Shown: positions 1 to 12,131, counted from the stretch's first letter. The stretch: 64,000 nt of DNA from Chromobotia macracanthus (GCA_036877525.1 JAZGTH010000049.1:434001-498000); one strand, 5' to 3'. The notes: a model not told the origin generated them from the sequence alone. Translations and numbers: made by a program.

Positions 1-121
1 GAGCTGGCAGACACGCTGCTGATTACAGAATGTAATGAAATAATAAAAAGAGAGGGAGTATTTTACCAGCAGAATGCCTAGTCTGCAAGTGGACACACAA
101 ACTCTCAGAATCCCAGAAGTG

Positions 122-170
122 TACTAGTTTAGTGTACTAGTTTAGTGTACTAGTTCAGTGTATTAGTTTG
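122..170. repeat. Short tandem repeat, about 13-bp unit
   Basis: About four copies of a unit like TAGTTTAGTGTAC in tandem, the last copies diverged. It lies in the calpain intron or flank at the window edge. No function is implied. Confidence 0.7.
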
Positions 171-320
171 CCTTATTACCCACGCTGACCAGTTGTGCCA
201 ATGGGAGTACCATGTATAAAAACACTCTTTCTATTGTGTGTACTTTACTGCATAGTTAAAGTCAAATTTAACTATGTATCAATAAATACAGAAATTTGAG
301 AGCAATATAGATAAACTCAC

Positions 321-3300
321 CCTATACTCCAAGCTCCCGTCCAGTCAGTTGTGCCCCAAGGGTTCCTCATCCGCACCATAAATATACGAGGTGCACCACA
401 CATGACCTGCAGAGTCTCAGATAGACGGAGTTTCCTGACTGCAGTCACACCATATGCATGTCCCTTTATCAATCCACAGTCCAGAACTGATTCTGCTTGC
501 TCTCCTTCTGCTGGCTGCAGCCCCAGAAAATGTGCACAAATTAAGAAAAAGAACTCCTCATTATGCCTCATACCACACAGTTTAATAAGGAGCTATAAGT
601 TCTATAAAATCTGTGATTTTCTTAAATGTTAAGTTAAATTAGAGAAGTGAACATCATCACAAAAGATCAGGACAGAACAACTATAAACAAAAATGACATA
701 CAGAAGTTTACATTAAAGACAGTTTGATTTGTAGACCTAGATCGTCATGCATGCTAAACAATGGTTTGCACACAAATGTCTGTGTATGAGCTAATGTGTT
801 CATTTACAGAAGACTGTGAATACTAACCCTAACCCTAACTGATCACTAATTTGCAAATGGAGTTATCAAAACAGTCTGTCTGTATCAAAATAAGTGTCTT
901 TACACTTATTTTCAGGTCAGATTAGCATTTATATTTCCCATTGCGGGCATGAACATACTTTTCAAAGTCTTTTCTTTGTAATTAATGTTTTCATTAAGGT
1001 CTCTTGTCTCTGCAGCACTCCTTTATGTTAGTGTGTTTGTTGTAGTTTGTGGGTTTGGACAGGTTTACACTGTAACACAACAGGTCATCTCTGACTCTGT
1101 GTTCTGACCCGAATGGAGCAGGTAATAAGCGCTTTATGGCTGTGGGCGTGGGCTAGCGTCTGAAACAGCATCCTCCTCTGGTCAGCATGCTGTATCAGCT
1201 CCTCCTGGTCCAGGATCAGTGGTTCAGAAACACCACCAGTAAAATCTACCAGAGCTTCAGCTGTATTACCTCCCTCTAGAGCTTCATAACACCCATTTAG
1301 CCTGACAAACCCAGAGAAAGAGGGAGAGATAGTAAGAAGAGTCTTTTTAAAGGGGTCAGATCATGAAGAAACAGATTGTTTGTTTCTCATTCTTTTAGAG
1401 CCGTTTGAGGTACATGAATATTTATTCCAAAACACTGAAAACTGCACATAACACAATTTATTCAAACTAAGCTGAAAAATGGCTTATTCAGAAATCGGTG
1501 TTTTGACATCATACCCATGACCACATGAACATATTCCTGCCCACTTTTACACATCAAAATGTATTTAATGTACAACGACATGATCCACCCCGTAGCGACA
1601 GTAAGAAGGACAGTAGTCTGTTTCCTAAAGGTCTGATGAGGGAACTTTTATTTCAGTTGTTATCTAGATGTTATGGAAAAATGTTTTTCATTTTCTAAAT
1701 TATTTTAGTTTAAGAAACCCTGATTAACATTATAAGTGCACTAAACAGGAGGATAATTGAAACATAAAAGGGTTTAGGATATGGCCACTTTGAAATGTGC
1801 CTGAAGGTTTCATTTAAATGGAATCTAACATGAAAACATTCAAGAGAAGTTAAAATGTGGCTCCTCACATTGAAATAAATGAAATGATTGTAATCTTTAA
1901 CCATTCAAGCACTACAGGTGTTTACTTGACCACGTGACCTGCCTGTAACTAGACACACCAGCTCATCTCTGTCAAAGCAAGGAAGGATGTGTGTGTGTGT
2001 CTGTGTGTGTGTCTGGATTCCGTCCCTGTGTGACAGGTTTCTCACTTGGCATAGGCTTTCTCCAGCAAAGCGCTCCAGAATTCTCGTGGTGTTGCAGAAC
2101 GACAGAAGAGCAGAGTTCCATCATCACTGACCGGTAAACGATCATCTACCACAACATCTGTCCACTGCCCGAGTCGCCAAAAACGAAAGTGAAAAATTCC
2201 AGCATACAGGTCTGGCCGTTTTGGTTTCCACTCCTGTTCGCCATGATCGGGAATGACCTAATAAAGGAAAAATGCAATTGTGAGTGTGAAAACAGAACTG
2301 AAATACTCATCAATTAGTAAAATTATTAATTATCAATTAGTTGAACAAAAGTATCTGATAAATGAATGTAGGTAAATGTTATTGTATATACATTATTGTC
2401 CAGTCTGTGTAATTTTTTTTTCTTTCTAACTAATTATATTCTAACCTTCTTCCAGAGTAATGGTTCTGTTGCCAGGCAGGATGTGGCAGCCACCATCCAG
2501 CAGTTCCCCAGACTGCCCTGGTGCAGATCTCTTGTGCTGATTCCATCCACAAATAGCCGTGGGTCCTTACATAATTCCTAGGTACAAGATCCTCAGTTTA
2601 GTTTCGTTTGGTTTATCAGACACATCTGTATTTCCCAGTGCTGTCAGAACACAGGTGGGTATATTTAGCAAATGTTTAGTTGATCTGTGCCTGTGTGCGT
2701 TTTATGTGTAGGATCAAATCTTGCTGATTAGGACTTGGTAAGTTTCACACCGAACACTGAAAATGAACAGGTGTCGTACGTTTGGGATTACATTAATAGA
2801 CACAAACACATTGACAAACATATTTTGACACTATGTTCCCAGTAACTATGTATTGATAAATGCACTCACTGTAAAAAAAAACTTTGCTGCCTTAAATTTT
2901 AAAGTTTAATCAACTTGGCTATACAAGTAATTTTAACTTAATATTTTATATCCTGACTGGTATAACTTTAAAAAATAGGTTATGCAATTTTCCAACTATT
3001 TCTTATAAGTTACCACAACTCCACACCAGTCAAGATTACAAAGAGTAAGTTGAAATGACTTGTGCAATCAACTTGAATAAACTTAAAAATTTAAGGCATC
3101 AAAGTTTTTTTTACAGTGCTGTAAATCACTTTGGATAAAAGCGTCTGCCAAATGCATCAATGTAAATGTAAAATAAATGTCATGGACACAAAAACAAAAA
3201 GTGTACTGACTGCTGCAATATTTACAGCTCTCACTCAATACCATGATTAAAACACATCTCAAACGTATATGATCCCTGTCTTTCCGATCATGCTTCTGTT

Positions 3301-4310
3301 TATTCAGTGAGTATATCACGTGTGAACAAACTGATATGTTGGTAATCTTCTTCATATGAAGCCATACACGCGTCACACACTCTGCAGGGACTCTGGTTAC
3401 TTCAGGCTGATGCATCGGTGGCAAAAACCCTTTAATTAAACATGTCTCTTGTATACTGCTGACTGTCTGTCCACATTTAGAATCACAACGGTGAGAAATT
3501 GCTCAGCTGCCCTCAGTCACATGTACAGTAACGTCTTAGAGTTGCTCAGGCATCCGTTTTAAAGAATTCGTTCCTGTTTTTTGTTGAAGAAATGTTTGCA
3601 CTACAGAGCAGTAATAGTTCAATAGCTCAATACATAATGGAGTTCCTTTGTGCGTTCTCACAAGGTTTTTCTCCACCAGTTTGTCTTTTGGAGTTCTGGT
3701 CCCTTGTTTCCAGTGTCTTGTGGGGTTCAGTGGGGAATATTGTCTGCAACACTTAATTTCTTGAGGTTCTGTGGGTGCAGTTATTCGAGTCATGACAGAC
3801 TGTTGTTTACACATACGTGTTGTACGTTTGGTACTTTTTGTTTCTTGCCCCAGTTTTCTTTAGTTAGCTCAGCGAAAAATAATGTGTAAAAAATTGTTAT
3901 TGTTATTAAATATTGTGTTTTCTAAACAACAATTATTTGTTTCTATAAGAGAGTATTATCTTACTGCAGTCTGTAGATGGCCTCAATGAACAATCATTGT
4001 AACAGTGATGACTGGATATCTGAGGCACATTCTGTCAAGAATTCCACAGAGATCCTTAGAAAACATTATTCTATGGCACATGGCTTCCCTTATTACTGCT
4101 TTTTCAATAGCATAAAATAAACTGTCCATTTGAACTTTCTCTTACCTTAGGTCTCTTCCATGTCAGTCCTGGAGGGGGTGCTCTTTTGTAGAACAATGAC
4201 TCCGCTGAGGGAGGAAAGTACGGATCTTGGAACAGAGCCCCTCGCTTCAAACACGCTCGCTTCAGTTTATGGTAACACTGTCCCTGAAACTCACACACTT
4301 TCTCTGGCAT
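321..4310 (-). CDS. Calpain-5/6-type cysteine protease, N-terminal part (3' end outside window)
   Basis: This is an intracellular Ca2+-regulated papain-fold protease of the calpain-5/6 (C2-containing) type. Five coding exons are seen: 4146-4310, 2446-2577, 2046-2257, 1109-1301 and 321-514; all join in frame with GT-AG sites. The start at 4310 gives MPEKVCEFQGQCYHKLKRAC, which aligns with the calpain-5 N-terminus; the WKRPK/ELCKDPRLFVDG junction is also calpain-5-like. The catalytic Cys lies in HQGSLGNCWMVAA (exon 2), the His in IKGHAYGV and the Asn in RMRNPWG (exon 5). The triad is therefore complete, unlike mammalian CAPN6, which lacks the Cys. The rest of the protease core and the C2-like domains must lie left of base 321. 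A donor-like site at 6177 suggests a 5' non-coding exon near 6177-6250. Family assignment is firm; the exact paralogue (capn5a, capn5b or other) is not resolved. Confidence 0.9.
2867..3118. mobile_element. Non-autonomous TIR element (MITE-like), about 250 bp
   Basis: Both ends carry near-identical inverted termini of about 32 bp: the left starts CACTGTAAAA and runs through CTTTGCTGCCTTAAATTT, and the right is its reverse complement with one indel and one mismatch. The interior is AT-rich and non-coding. It sits in the calpain intron between exons 1 and 2. A diverged partial relative is at 47167-47370, which shows it is a dispersed family. The superfamily is not recognised. Confidence 0.8.
3121..3169 (+). 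mobile_element. Fish SINE/L2-type 3' tail
   Basis: Contains the sequence GGATAAAAGCGTCTGCCAAA followed by an ATGTAAATGTA-like end. This is the widespread 3' tail shared by fish L2-related SINEs. Only the tail is recognisable; it directly abuts the MITE-like element at 2867-3118. Confidence 0.65.
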
Positions 4311-5118
4311 ACTGCACTGAGAAGAGAATCAGAAATGTGAGGACAAAAGGGAACAAGCGTTAAGGAGTTTTGAGGGAATAACAGAAGAAACTGAGTTAAA
4401 TTTTAGTGATGCCTTTGTCCAGATACAGCAGTAAGGGCCAGCAGATTTCGTTAACCACAATGTTAAGTCTTGTTCTGTAACCTCAAGTTTAGCATCAGTT
4501 ACAGGGATGATTGGGTAACAGGGTTTATTTGCAGACGTGTAGTTTGTCCTGGAAATGGAGACGGGTTAGACATGCTGGAGAGGTTAATGTGTCAGCAGCC
4601 CCTCTGGTAGTAATAACAGCCGAAAAAGTTTAGTTACGTTTCTTTATGTTTGTAAATGTGAATTAGGTTTGGGTTAAGTGTTCACAAAGGATTGGATAAG
4701 ATTGTGAAATCCTATATTAATGTAAAGCCTTGAATCAAGTGTGTGAGAGTATGTGTGTGAGAAAGGATATGATTTAGGGGGCCAATCTAGCTATTGGGGG
4801 TCTGGCAAAGAACACAAGGGAGGCCAAGGGCCAACTTGTGCTGGCATATGATCCATTCTACTGTGTGTGTTGAGTTATGTTTCACCTGTTGTGGGAACCA
4901 AATGTCCCTACAATGATGGTAAAACCTGAAATCTGCTTGTGGAGACCATCCAACACTAGTAATAAAAATATTAAACCATATTTTAGTTAACATCTACAAA
5001 TGCAAATAATTTTGCAAAGTTTTGGTTTGGAGACAGAGATTAGTGAGATAGAAAACACCATTAACTCAGTAAAGAAACAATGTAAGTCAACAGAAAGCCT
5101 CTACTAAGATAAAATAAC

Positions 5119-5153
5119 AAATGTGTGTGTGTGTGTATGTGTGTGTGTGTGTA
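5119..5153. repeat. (GT)n microsatellite
   Basis: Short interrupted GT dinucleotide tract in the upstream region of the calpain gene. Confidence 0.8.
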
Positions 5154-8029
5154 GTCCAGGATCTGAGCTCTGTGCACATACCAGATAGATCAACACTAGC
5201 ATATTACATCCCTGACTGGACACACCAGCTGGAAACAAACTACACAAATAAATCAAGTATTCAGCACCTTAAACAAGTTCTGAACATTTATGTTATAAAA
5301 TGTTTTACCAAAAAACAAAACCTTCCCCACACGTTCATGTTGTTCATTAGTGTTTGTAAAGATGTTTGCACACTGTTCAGCTTTTGAGAGATCAGGGTTT
5401 TGAGTGGCCTATTATATGTAAATGTGTGTCTGCATCTGAGATCATTCTCCTGATAATTCTGCACCATTCATTCCTAGTTCTGTTTAAACAAACGGCTGAC
5501 CCGGGGCTGCCTCCAGCATGCTTCACTGTAGGCTGTTTTCTGAGAAGTGAGCAGGGTGCGATTTGCATTATACATATCACTGAATTTTAACCAAACATCT
5601 CTTGGCCACAAAACCTTTTCTCACATCCCATCTGTCCTTTCAGCTCAGATTCACAACAAGAATAATTATTCCTTGACACTGGGGTATTTTTCTCAGGAAA
5701 TGTGGTAGTTATTTTAATGATTCACATGTGGAGGCAATTGTGGGGCAATTGCATCCTTCTTAGGGTAATTGTTTTTGATCTGTGTGAGCCTTGAAATTCT
5801 ACAACAGGACTGAACCTTCTCTTATTTTAGTATACACCATTAAAATAATTCGTACTTTATGAATTAAACTATGAATTAAATAGTTCATAGTTTAAATTCT
5901 TTAAAAAAAAATCACAGAAATGTGTGTTTGACGGAAACAGAAACATGTTTTAATGTTTTAAACTGTTTCACAGGCTAAACATCAGAAATAATACATTTTG
6001 TGATCCTCCAGCATTGTTTAATATTATGAAGTAATGTATACCACTGCTCACAGTATCAAACAACAATAATCTTATCATTGTGAATTTTTGATAAGCCTGT
6101 ATTTACTGCTGATTCGTACCATCGGATGAATAACACAAGTTTTAACCCAGTGACACAAACAGAACACACCACTTACCTGCCAGCTGTTCTCTTTGTGTTG
6201 TCTGTGTAATGTTACTCCTGTAGATATATCCAGTAATATGGGCAGTTTCATGGGTTGGTTGAAGAGTATTTGTACAGGATGACAGATAGACTTCTTCGAT
6301 CATCACTCATTTTGCAGTAAAACTGTCCATGTGTCTGATGTATCAGGATCTGTTCAGCAGGTCTTTCCTTTCTGTTTGACGTTGCTGTGACAACCAGCTC
6401 AGGTGTGGGTAACCTTGAGTCTTCTGAATAGGTCGATGTTCTAGCATACATTTGGATGTGTAATATTTAATTAAGCTTAGTAATGTGTAGTATTGTGTAT
6501 ATCATGTGCAGTGGGTCATTATATCCATGCCTGTCTACCTGCATCTATTGTATCTACTGTTTGTGGATGTAACTCCATCCTTCCAGCCAGCCTAGTTCAA
6601 AACACAGTGACATTAAAAACAATTAGTGATACTGAGAAGAGTGTGTGTGCGCGCACACACAAACAAGCACACTATCAGCTTGCTTACAATGAAACAAAAG
6701 CAAGGATGACACACAATTGTCCTTAAAAGATCCCATTAAAACAGCAAGCACGTTAAATAAATGCAATGAATGACAGCAAGTTAGACAAAAATTAAAAAAA
6801 AAGAAAACACAGTACATGCAAATCCATAAGCCATGTTTGCCTGTTTGCTTTTGTCCAATCAATATCAGCTTGCTAACAGTTAAACAAATAAATGAAAAAT
6901 AATTACAACAACAGAAATGTCTTTGTTTGTCAACAAACAAAGTCTTGGCCACAAAATAACTACAAATAACAAACAAACAAGCAGGTGCACTACCATAAAC
7001 ACATGCACTCATAGCCAGTAAGCTAGACAAGCTTGGCTGTTTTTTTTCTGGTATATATTCTCCCCCTTTTTCTTTTCTCCTGTCTTCATTGCTTTCTGTC
7101 TTTTTTTAGAAGTATATTGGGTGCTGCCCTCTGTCTGACCCTTAACCTCATAGGAATAAGCTAACTCCAGTTTCTCCTCACTCTCTCTGTAACTCCTCGC
7201 TGCTGTCACCCCCTCCCACCTCCTCTGTTTTCTCTCACTCTTACATTAACACATGGGCTACTTCCAAATCTGAGTCCCTTACTTAAGAAAGGAGCTCTTC
7301 CAGCACATACCTCTCTCATGCACATAACCATGAACTCACAGCTCACGGTTGGGTCTTCTTGTTCACTGAGTATTTTCCGTTTCTCATGAAGTACTTATGT
7401 CAGAGCTCGGTCTGGATTTCTCATCATTCTCCTCACCCCCGTCCCTCACCCACCCACCAATAGGTTCATCATGCCATATCTGTCAATACTCCTGTGACAC
7501 TGACACCTGAATCCACAAGAGGACCACGAGTAGAGTAATGCACTCTGACACCCGTCTGAAAACACACCAGAATTAACTAATTACCTACCAACATCTAATC
7601 CAATCAAACATTATAACTGAGACATGATTATTATCAATGTTATAATATAATAATATACTTTTACAGGCTTTCTTGAGAAATTACTACATTACTGTGCCAT
7701 TAGTTGGGTTAGCACAACATAAATACATTTCAGCCTCCCCTAAACTTTACCATTAAACCCTCTGAAATGTCAAAGTCATCTCAAGTTAGACTGAACAGCA
7801 GGGTCTCTGAGCAAACACATAACCGCTGCTGCTTTATTCCTGACATAACTATAATAATCAAGGTCAGATCTTCAGTGTGGAACATGGAGACCATCTGAAC
7901 TGTGAGAAGGCCAGATTTTGCTCCTAATGAGAGGGCTAACACAGGCATGAAAGAGTCATTTCAGTCTCTTGTGGCTGTGTTTAGTACGTGTGCTGTTTTC
8001 AACATCTTCGCTCCGTGCGTTCAGCTTTC

Positions 8030-8161
8030 GATTAACAACGCCTGCATCGACGCGCTGCTCTCGCCATCGGTTTGTCGCTGCGCATGCGCGGTTGTAAGCC
8101 GTGCTCGAAAACGTCGATGTGGCTTTAAAGTGAACTCCTGTTGAGCAGAAAGTCTGTAAAC
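8030..8161. promoter_or_regulatory. Probable cnpy4 promoter / 5' region, possibly shared with the divergent calpain gene
   Basis: A local CpG-rich stretch in otherwise AT-rich DNA, immediately upstream of the cnpy4 ATG at 8162. It contains TGCGCATGCGCG at 8079-8090, a match to the palindromic NRF1 consensus common in housekeeping promoters. The calpain gene runs away on the other strand, so a bidirectional promoter is possible. Its first exon is not proven, and the donor-like site at 6177 argues for a separate start. Transcription start sites are inferred, not seen. Confidence 0.55.
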
Positions 8162-9787
8162 ATGCAGATCACTGTGGACGTTTCGGCTCTCTGTTTGCTT
8201 TGGTTATTCAGCCTCGCCCTGGCAAATCAAGAGGAGCGGTTGCCAAATAAATGCGAAGGTAAGAATAAATGTTTTGCGCTTGAAGACGCGGGAGATTCCT
8301 CTACATCTGAACGCAAGTGAAAGGTCGCCTCTGAATGTATCCGCCCGTATGGGCCAAAAAAGTCAAAACTGACTTTTGTCAACTATCTTAACAGCTTTTC
8401 GTTAAATATAAGTCTTTATATCGTGCTCATATGTTGTAGTTTGTAAGTTACTGACGGTGGAACTGCAGGACGCCTTGGAGAAAACCGGCCGCTCGAAGGA
8501 GGTTCTGGAGATCGGAGAGGTTTTGGATACTGGCAAGCGAAGACGCAAAATCAAATACAACACTTCGTATGTAGTGATGCTGAGACGCAATACTAATACA
8601 TCCGTCCTGTCCTGTAAGAGAATGATCAATGATGAATAACCTTCATGTCGCAGAGAGACACGACTGACTGAGGCTGTGGACAACATCTGTGAACGAATAC
8701 TGCACTACAAAGTCCATGCTGAGAGACCAGGAAGTCTGCGCTATGCAAAGGTTTCAAGCTCAACTCTTTCAGCTTACTGAATGTATTGCTGTAGAATGAG
8801 CCCTCTCTTTCAAAAATGTGTATCAAAACAAAAAACTGCTATTTATTTCACCTAAATATTTAACATTATTTATGTTTGTTAATGTAACGCGTTATAACAT
8901 TGTCATACATGTTAAGAAATCAGGGCCAGCAGTACTGATCAATGGAAACATATGGGCCACTGAACCACACCCCCTCCAGAGCACATGAATCTGTGCCCTT
9001 GCTTTAAACTGTTATAAGTGATTGTAGTTTGCTGTGTTTGCCAGGGCACCAGTCAAACAATGAGCACACTGAAGAACCTAGTGAATAAGGGAGTAAAGGT
9101 TGAACTGGGGATTCCTTATGAACTGTGGGATGAGCCATCTGTGGAGGTGGCAGACCTGAAGAGACAGGTAATAACAAAGACCCTTTCAGGAAAACCTCAG
9201 TTCACTCAGCCGCCATATGTGCAACATCTTCAATTTAGTTTCATTTATGTTGTGCTTTTTTACACTGTTGCATTGTTTCAAAGCAGCTTTTTACGTACAA
9301 TCTAAATAATGAAGATCATGAAACCTGTACAACACAGAATACATGGTATTATTGCAAATTTTATTGTTCAATGTAAGATGTATATTAGTAAAACTAATTA
9401 GGAATACTAGAATTGTAATGGTTTATGAATATAAAGTTGACTGAACTGATAATTACAACACCAACACGTTTAAAGCATTTGAATAAATGGACGTGCAGAA
9501 ATACCTGCCATTGCATGTGAAGGCAACTCACTTCACACAGATTGTCACTGTGGTAATCAAGCTGTAAGACCTGTCTATAGAAAAATATTAAAACTTTAAT
9601 ATTTACAAACAATTATTTTGTATTACAGTGTGAGACCATGTTAGAAGAATATGAAGAAGTTGTAGAGAACTGGTACTTCAATCATCAAGATGAGAGACTT
9701 GACAGATTCCTGTGTGAGGCACATGTCCTGAGAAACTCAGAACAAGGTAGTAAATACACTGCTGTCTGAATCACCCTGTCCTACACA

Positions 9788-9820
<33 letters not shown>

Positions 9821-9962
9821 GTTGTATTTATACATGTTTGTGTGTTTCTTTCTTTTAGAGTGCCTGAAGGAGATGTGGAAAGGTGATTTGGCAATGAAGG
9901 GATCTGAGCAGGAGAGTGAAGCAGAGGGAGGAAGACAAACCCACGACTCAGGAGAACTGTGA
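8162..9962 (+). CDS. cnpy4: Canopy FGF signalling regulator 4 (CNPY4), complete, six exons
   Basis: CNPY3/CNPY4 proteins are saposin-like ER proteins; CNPY4 affects surface expression of TLR4 (family knowledge). The exons are 8162-8258, 8440-8566, 8654-8750, 9045-9167, 9629-9746 and 9859-9962. They sum to 666 nt, encoding 221 residues, with consistent phases and GT-AG sites. The product begins with a signal peptide (MQITVDVSALCLLWLFSLAL). Conserved family blocks follow: NKCEVCKLLTVELQ, VDNICERILHYKVHAERPGS, LRYAK/GTSQTM, GIPYELWDEPSVEVADLK, CETMLEEYEEVVENWYFNHQ and FLCEAHVL. The cysteine spacing of the saposin fold is kept. The C-terminus is short and ends SGEL, close to the (K/R/P)DEL-type ER signals of relatives. 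The order TGKR plus ERPGSLRYAK favours CNPY4 over CNPY3. A polyA signal AATAAA is at 10383-10388. Copies of its last exons are scattered downstream. Confidence 0.95.
9797..9820. repeat. (AC)n microsatellite in cnpy4 intron 5
   Basis: A short AC tract. It is missing from the corresponding intron in the downstream cnpy4 fragments, where the sequence passes directly from the CTACACACGTTATATTTATA-like region to exon 6. Confidence 0.75.
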
Positions 9963-10499
9963 ACCTGCAGCCTGTAGGACATCTGAGGCTCTTTTCACAC
10001 TACACCTGAAAGGACAAGAGTGTTGATGTTGTTTATAACAACAAGCAAGAAAAGAATCAAGTGTCTGGCACTACTTTTTGTTCTTCTTGTCAGATGAGAT
10101 TTGAATAGTCCTTGATGTTTCATCTCTTTGTCCAGCTGTTTTTACAACATTTAAGATACTGAAATGTGCCTCTGTTGTTTAGTGTCTCAGAGCTGGTACA
10201 GACACTAACAGTTTGTTACTGAAAAGACTGTTTTTTATTGAATGTACACTCCTTTTACAGCATGTTAACTGTCTCTCCTGTTTGCTGTTTTGAGAAGTAG
10301 ACAGTTTTAAGATCCGTTTTAAGTGTATTTTTGGGAACAAATTTGTCATTGTCTCCTTATGCAATATGTACAGGTTTTTTTAAATAAAATATTCTTACTA
10401 TAAATAAGGTAAACATGTGACTTGTTGGTTAGGGGACAAGTGAATAATGAGGAAAATAGTTATTGACTGGAACATTGTCCAGCAACCTTCTCGTGTGAG

Positions 10500-10585
10500 G
10501 CTCCAGTGGAGCAATCGGTCAGCGCGCGGTACTTATACAGCAGTACAGGGCAGAGCAATGCCGAGTTTGAGCCTCACCTGGAGCA
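10500..10585 (+). pseudogene. Degenerate tRNA-Ile(UAU) copy
   Basis: Matches the intact tRNA-Ile(UAU) copies below, but lacks 8 nt between GCCGAG and TTTGAGCC, which removes most of the 5' T-arm strand. It also has changes in the D-arm/A-box entry (TGGAGCAATCGG instead of TGGCGCAATCGG) and in the T-loop (TTTGAG for TTCGAG). The acceptor ends still pair and the TTTT terminator remains. It lies about 110 bp past the cnpy4 polyA signal, so it probably marks the ancestral tRNA position from which the array grew (inference). Confidence 0.85.
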
Positions 10586-10859
10586 ATTTTAGGCTGCTGA
10601 AGTTCTCTGTACCTCCTCACAAAAATCGTTCATCTTTAACAATTGTTGATTGGCTCTTTACTGAAAGGTGGGACTTTCCTCCCTATATAGTAATACCACA
10701 GAGATGTTTTGTAATTTATATAGTAATTAGTAATACACACATTTGCACACTTATAAACAAACAGCAGTGGTGAATGTATTTGCATTATAGCATGTCTCTA
10801 AATGATATGTAGTAATTATTTGAGATTTATGTTATTGTAAGGTGGTGATGGTATACTAT

Positions 10860-11050
10860 ATAGTAGCTACTAGTTTTAGATGTTTTGTGTATTTTTGAGA
10901 ACATATTTCTCATTGTCTCCTTAAGCAACATGTACAGTTTTTTAAATGAAATATTTTACTATAAATTAGGAACATGTGCCTTGTTGATTAGTAAACAAGT
11001 GAATAATGAGGAAAACAGTTATTGACTGGAACACTGTCCAGGAACCCTGT
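10860..11050 (+). repeat. Duplicate of the cnpy4 3'-UTR/flank preceding a tRNA gene
   Basis: The stretch with TCATTGTCTCCTTAAGCAAC, ATGTACAG and ATTGACTGGAAC repeats cnpy4 3' flank bases of about 10329-10490 with scattered substitutions. It is followed at the same distance by a tRNA-Ile gene. It is the first tandem copy of the unit '3' flank + tRNA'. The second copy has lost the AATAAA signal (reads AAATGAAATA). Confidence 0.85.
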
Positions 11051-11058
11051 TGTGTGAA

Positions 11059-11152
11059 GCTCCAGTGGCGCAATCGGTCAGCGCGCGGTACTTATACAGC
11101 AGTACAGGGCAGAGCAATGCCGAGGTTGTGAGTTCGAGCCTCACCTGGAGCA
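11059..11152 (+). tRNA. tRNA-Ile-TAT: tRNA-Ile(UAU) with 20-nt intron (copy 1)
   Basis: The 94-nt gene starts GCTCCAGTGGCGCAATCGG and ends CACCTGGAGCA. The 7-bp acceptor stem GCTCCAG/CTGGAGC is perfect. The anticodon stem CGGTA/TGCCG encloses loop CTTATAA with anticodon TAT. A 20-nt intron begins CAGCAGTACAGG after position 37. The T-arm is GAGGTTGTGAGTTCGAGCC-like, and A- and B-box promoter motifs are present. TTTT 3 bp downstream is a Pol III terminator. The mature length without the intron is 74 nt. It matches the vertebrate nuclear intron-containing tRNA-Ile(UAU), which decodes AUA. Confidence 0.95.
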
Positions 11153-11619
11153 ATTTTAGGCTGCTCAAGTTCTCTGTGCATCTTCAGATGTTTCTGAAAG
11201 ATGCTTCACAATGTAAAACAAAAACACAATATTATCAGTGATGACGCAGACACAAGAACAATACCTACAATACAGGAAACTATTTCATAATTACAACACA
11301 TTGGAACCATTTGAATAAACAGACGTGAATCAGAAATACCTGTCATTGCATGTGAAGGCTCATACTTATCTCAGTCGTTTCTAAAAAGGTTCAGCCTACT
11401 GAAACAGTATGCACTGTTGAGACATTTACTCAATTAACATGATAGATGACAGGGATCATCTTAAGCAAGAAATGCTGTTCCAGCTTACACAGAGATGACG
11501 CTTAGAAAGAATATAAATCTTATAGAACTGGAGTATAAGGGATTTGCAATAATACCTTAATACCTTTCAGCCTGCTGTTTCAATATGAAGATGCACAGAG
11601 AACTTGAGCAGCCTAAAAT

Positions 11620-11713
11620 TGCTCCAGGTGAGGCTCGAACTCACAACCTCGGCATTGCTCTGCCCTGTACTGCTGTATAAGTACCGCGCGCTGACCGATT
11701 GCGCCACTGGAGC
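11620..11713 (-). tRNA. tRNA-Ile-TAT: tRNA-Ile(UAU) with 20-nt intron (copy 2, inverted)
   Basis: Reverse-complement copy identical by eye to copy 1, with a perfect acceptor stem, TAT anticodon, the same 20-nt intron and a TTTT terminator. It faces copy 1 across about 470 bp; the flanks on both sides are also inverted copies of each other (the AACTTGAGCAGCC motif and AAGGTTCCTACAAACCC). Confidence 0.95.
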
Positions 11714-11903
11714 TTCACACAACAAGGTTCCTACAAACCCAATTACTGTCTGTGTGTGTCAATAACTTTTTCTCATGATTCATCTGAAGGGAAAGAGTCC
11801 ACTTGTTCCCTAATCAACAGGGCACATGTTCCTAATTTATAGTAAAATATTTCATTTAGAAACTGTACATGTTGCTTAAGGAGATGATGAGAAATACAGT
11901 GTG

Positions 11904-12131
11904 TGTGAGACCATGTTAGAAGAATAGGAAGAAGTTGTAGAGAACTGGTACTTTTATCATCAGGTTCCTGTGTGAGGCACATGTCCTGAGAAACTCAGAA
12001 CAAGGTAGTAAATACACTGCTGTCTGTCTCACCCTGTCCTACACACGTTATATTTATACATGTTTGTGTGTTTCTTTATGTTAGAGTGCCTGAAGGAGAT
12101 GTGGAAATGTGATTTGATAATGAAGGCATCT
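11904..12131 (+). pseudogene. Broken cnpy4 exon 5-intron-exon 6 fragment (copy P1)
   Basis: 11904-12004 resembles cnpy4 exon 5 (9629-9746) and 12084-12131 resembles the start of exon 6. The exon 5 copy has a TAT-to-TAG stop in GAAGAATAGGAAG and a 17-nt deletion after TTATCATCA that shifts the frame. The splice donor (CAAG/GTAGT) and acceptor (TTAG) are retained. It cannot encode a CNPY4 C-terminus. Confidence 0.9.

Noticed and set aside
1..60. Possible sixth calpain exon at the window edge (acceptor-like GTAATCAG)
   Set aside because: Only about 18 bp of putative exon is visible and it does not clearly match calpain sequence in the required phase.
824..840. CTAACCCTAACCCTAACT, telomere-like
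   Set aside because: Only about two and a half TTAGGG units in an intron; too short to indicate a telomere or an interstitial telomeric block.
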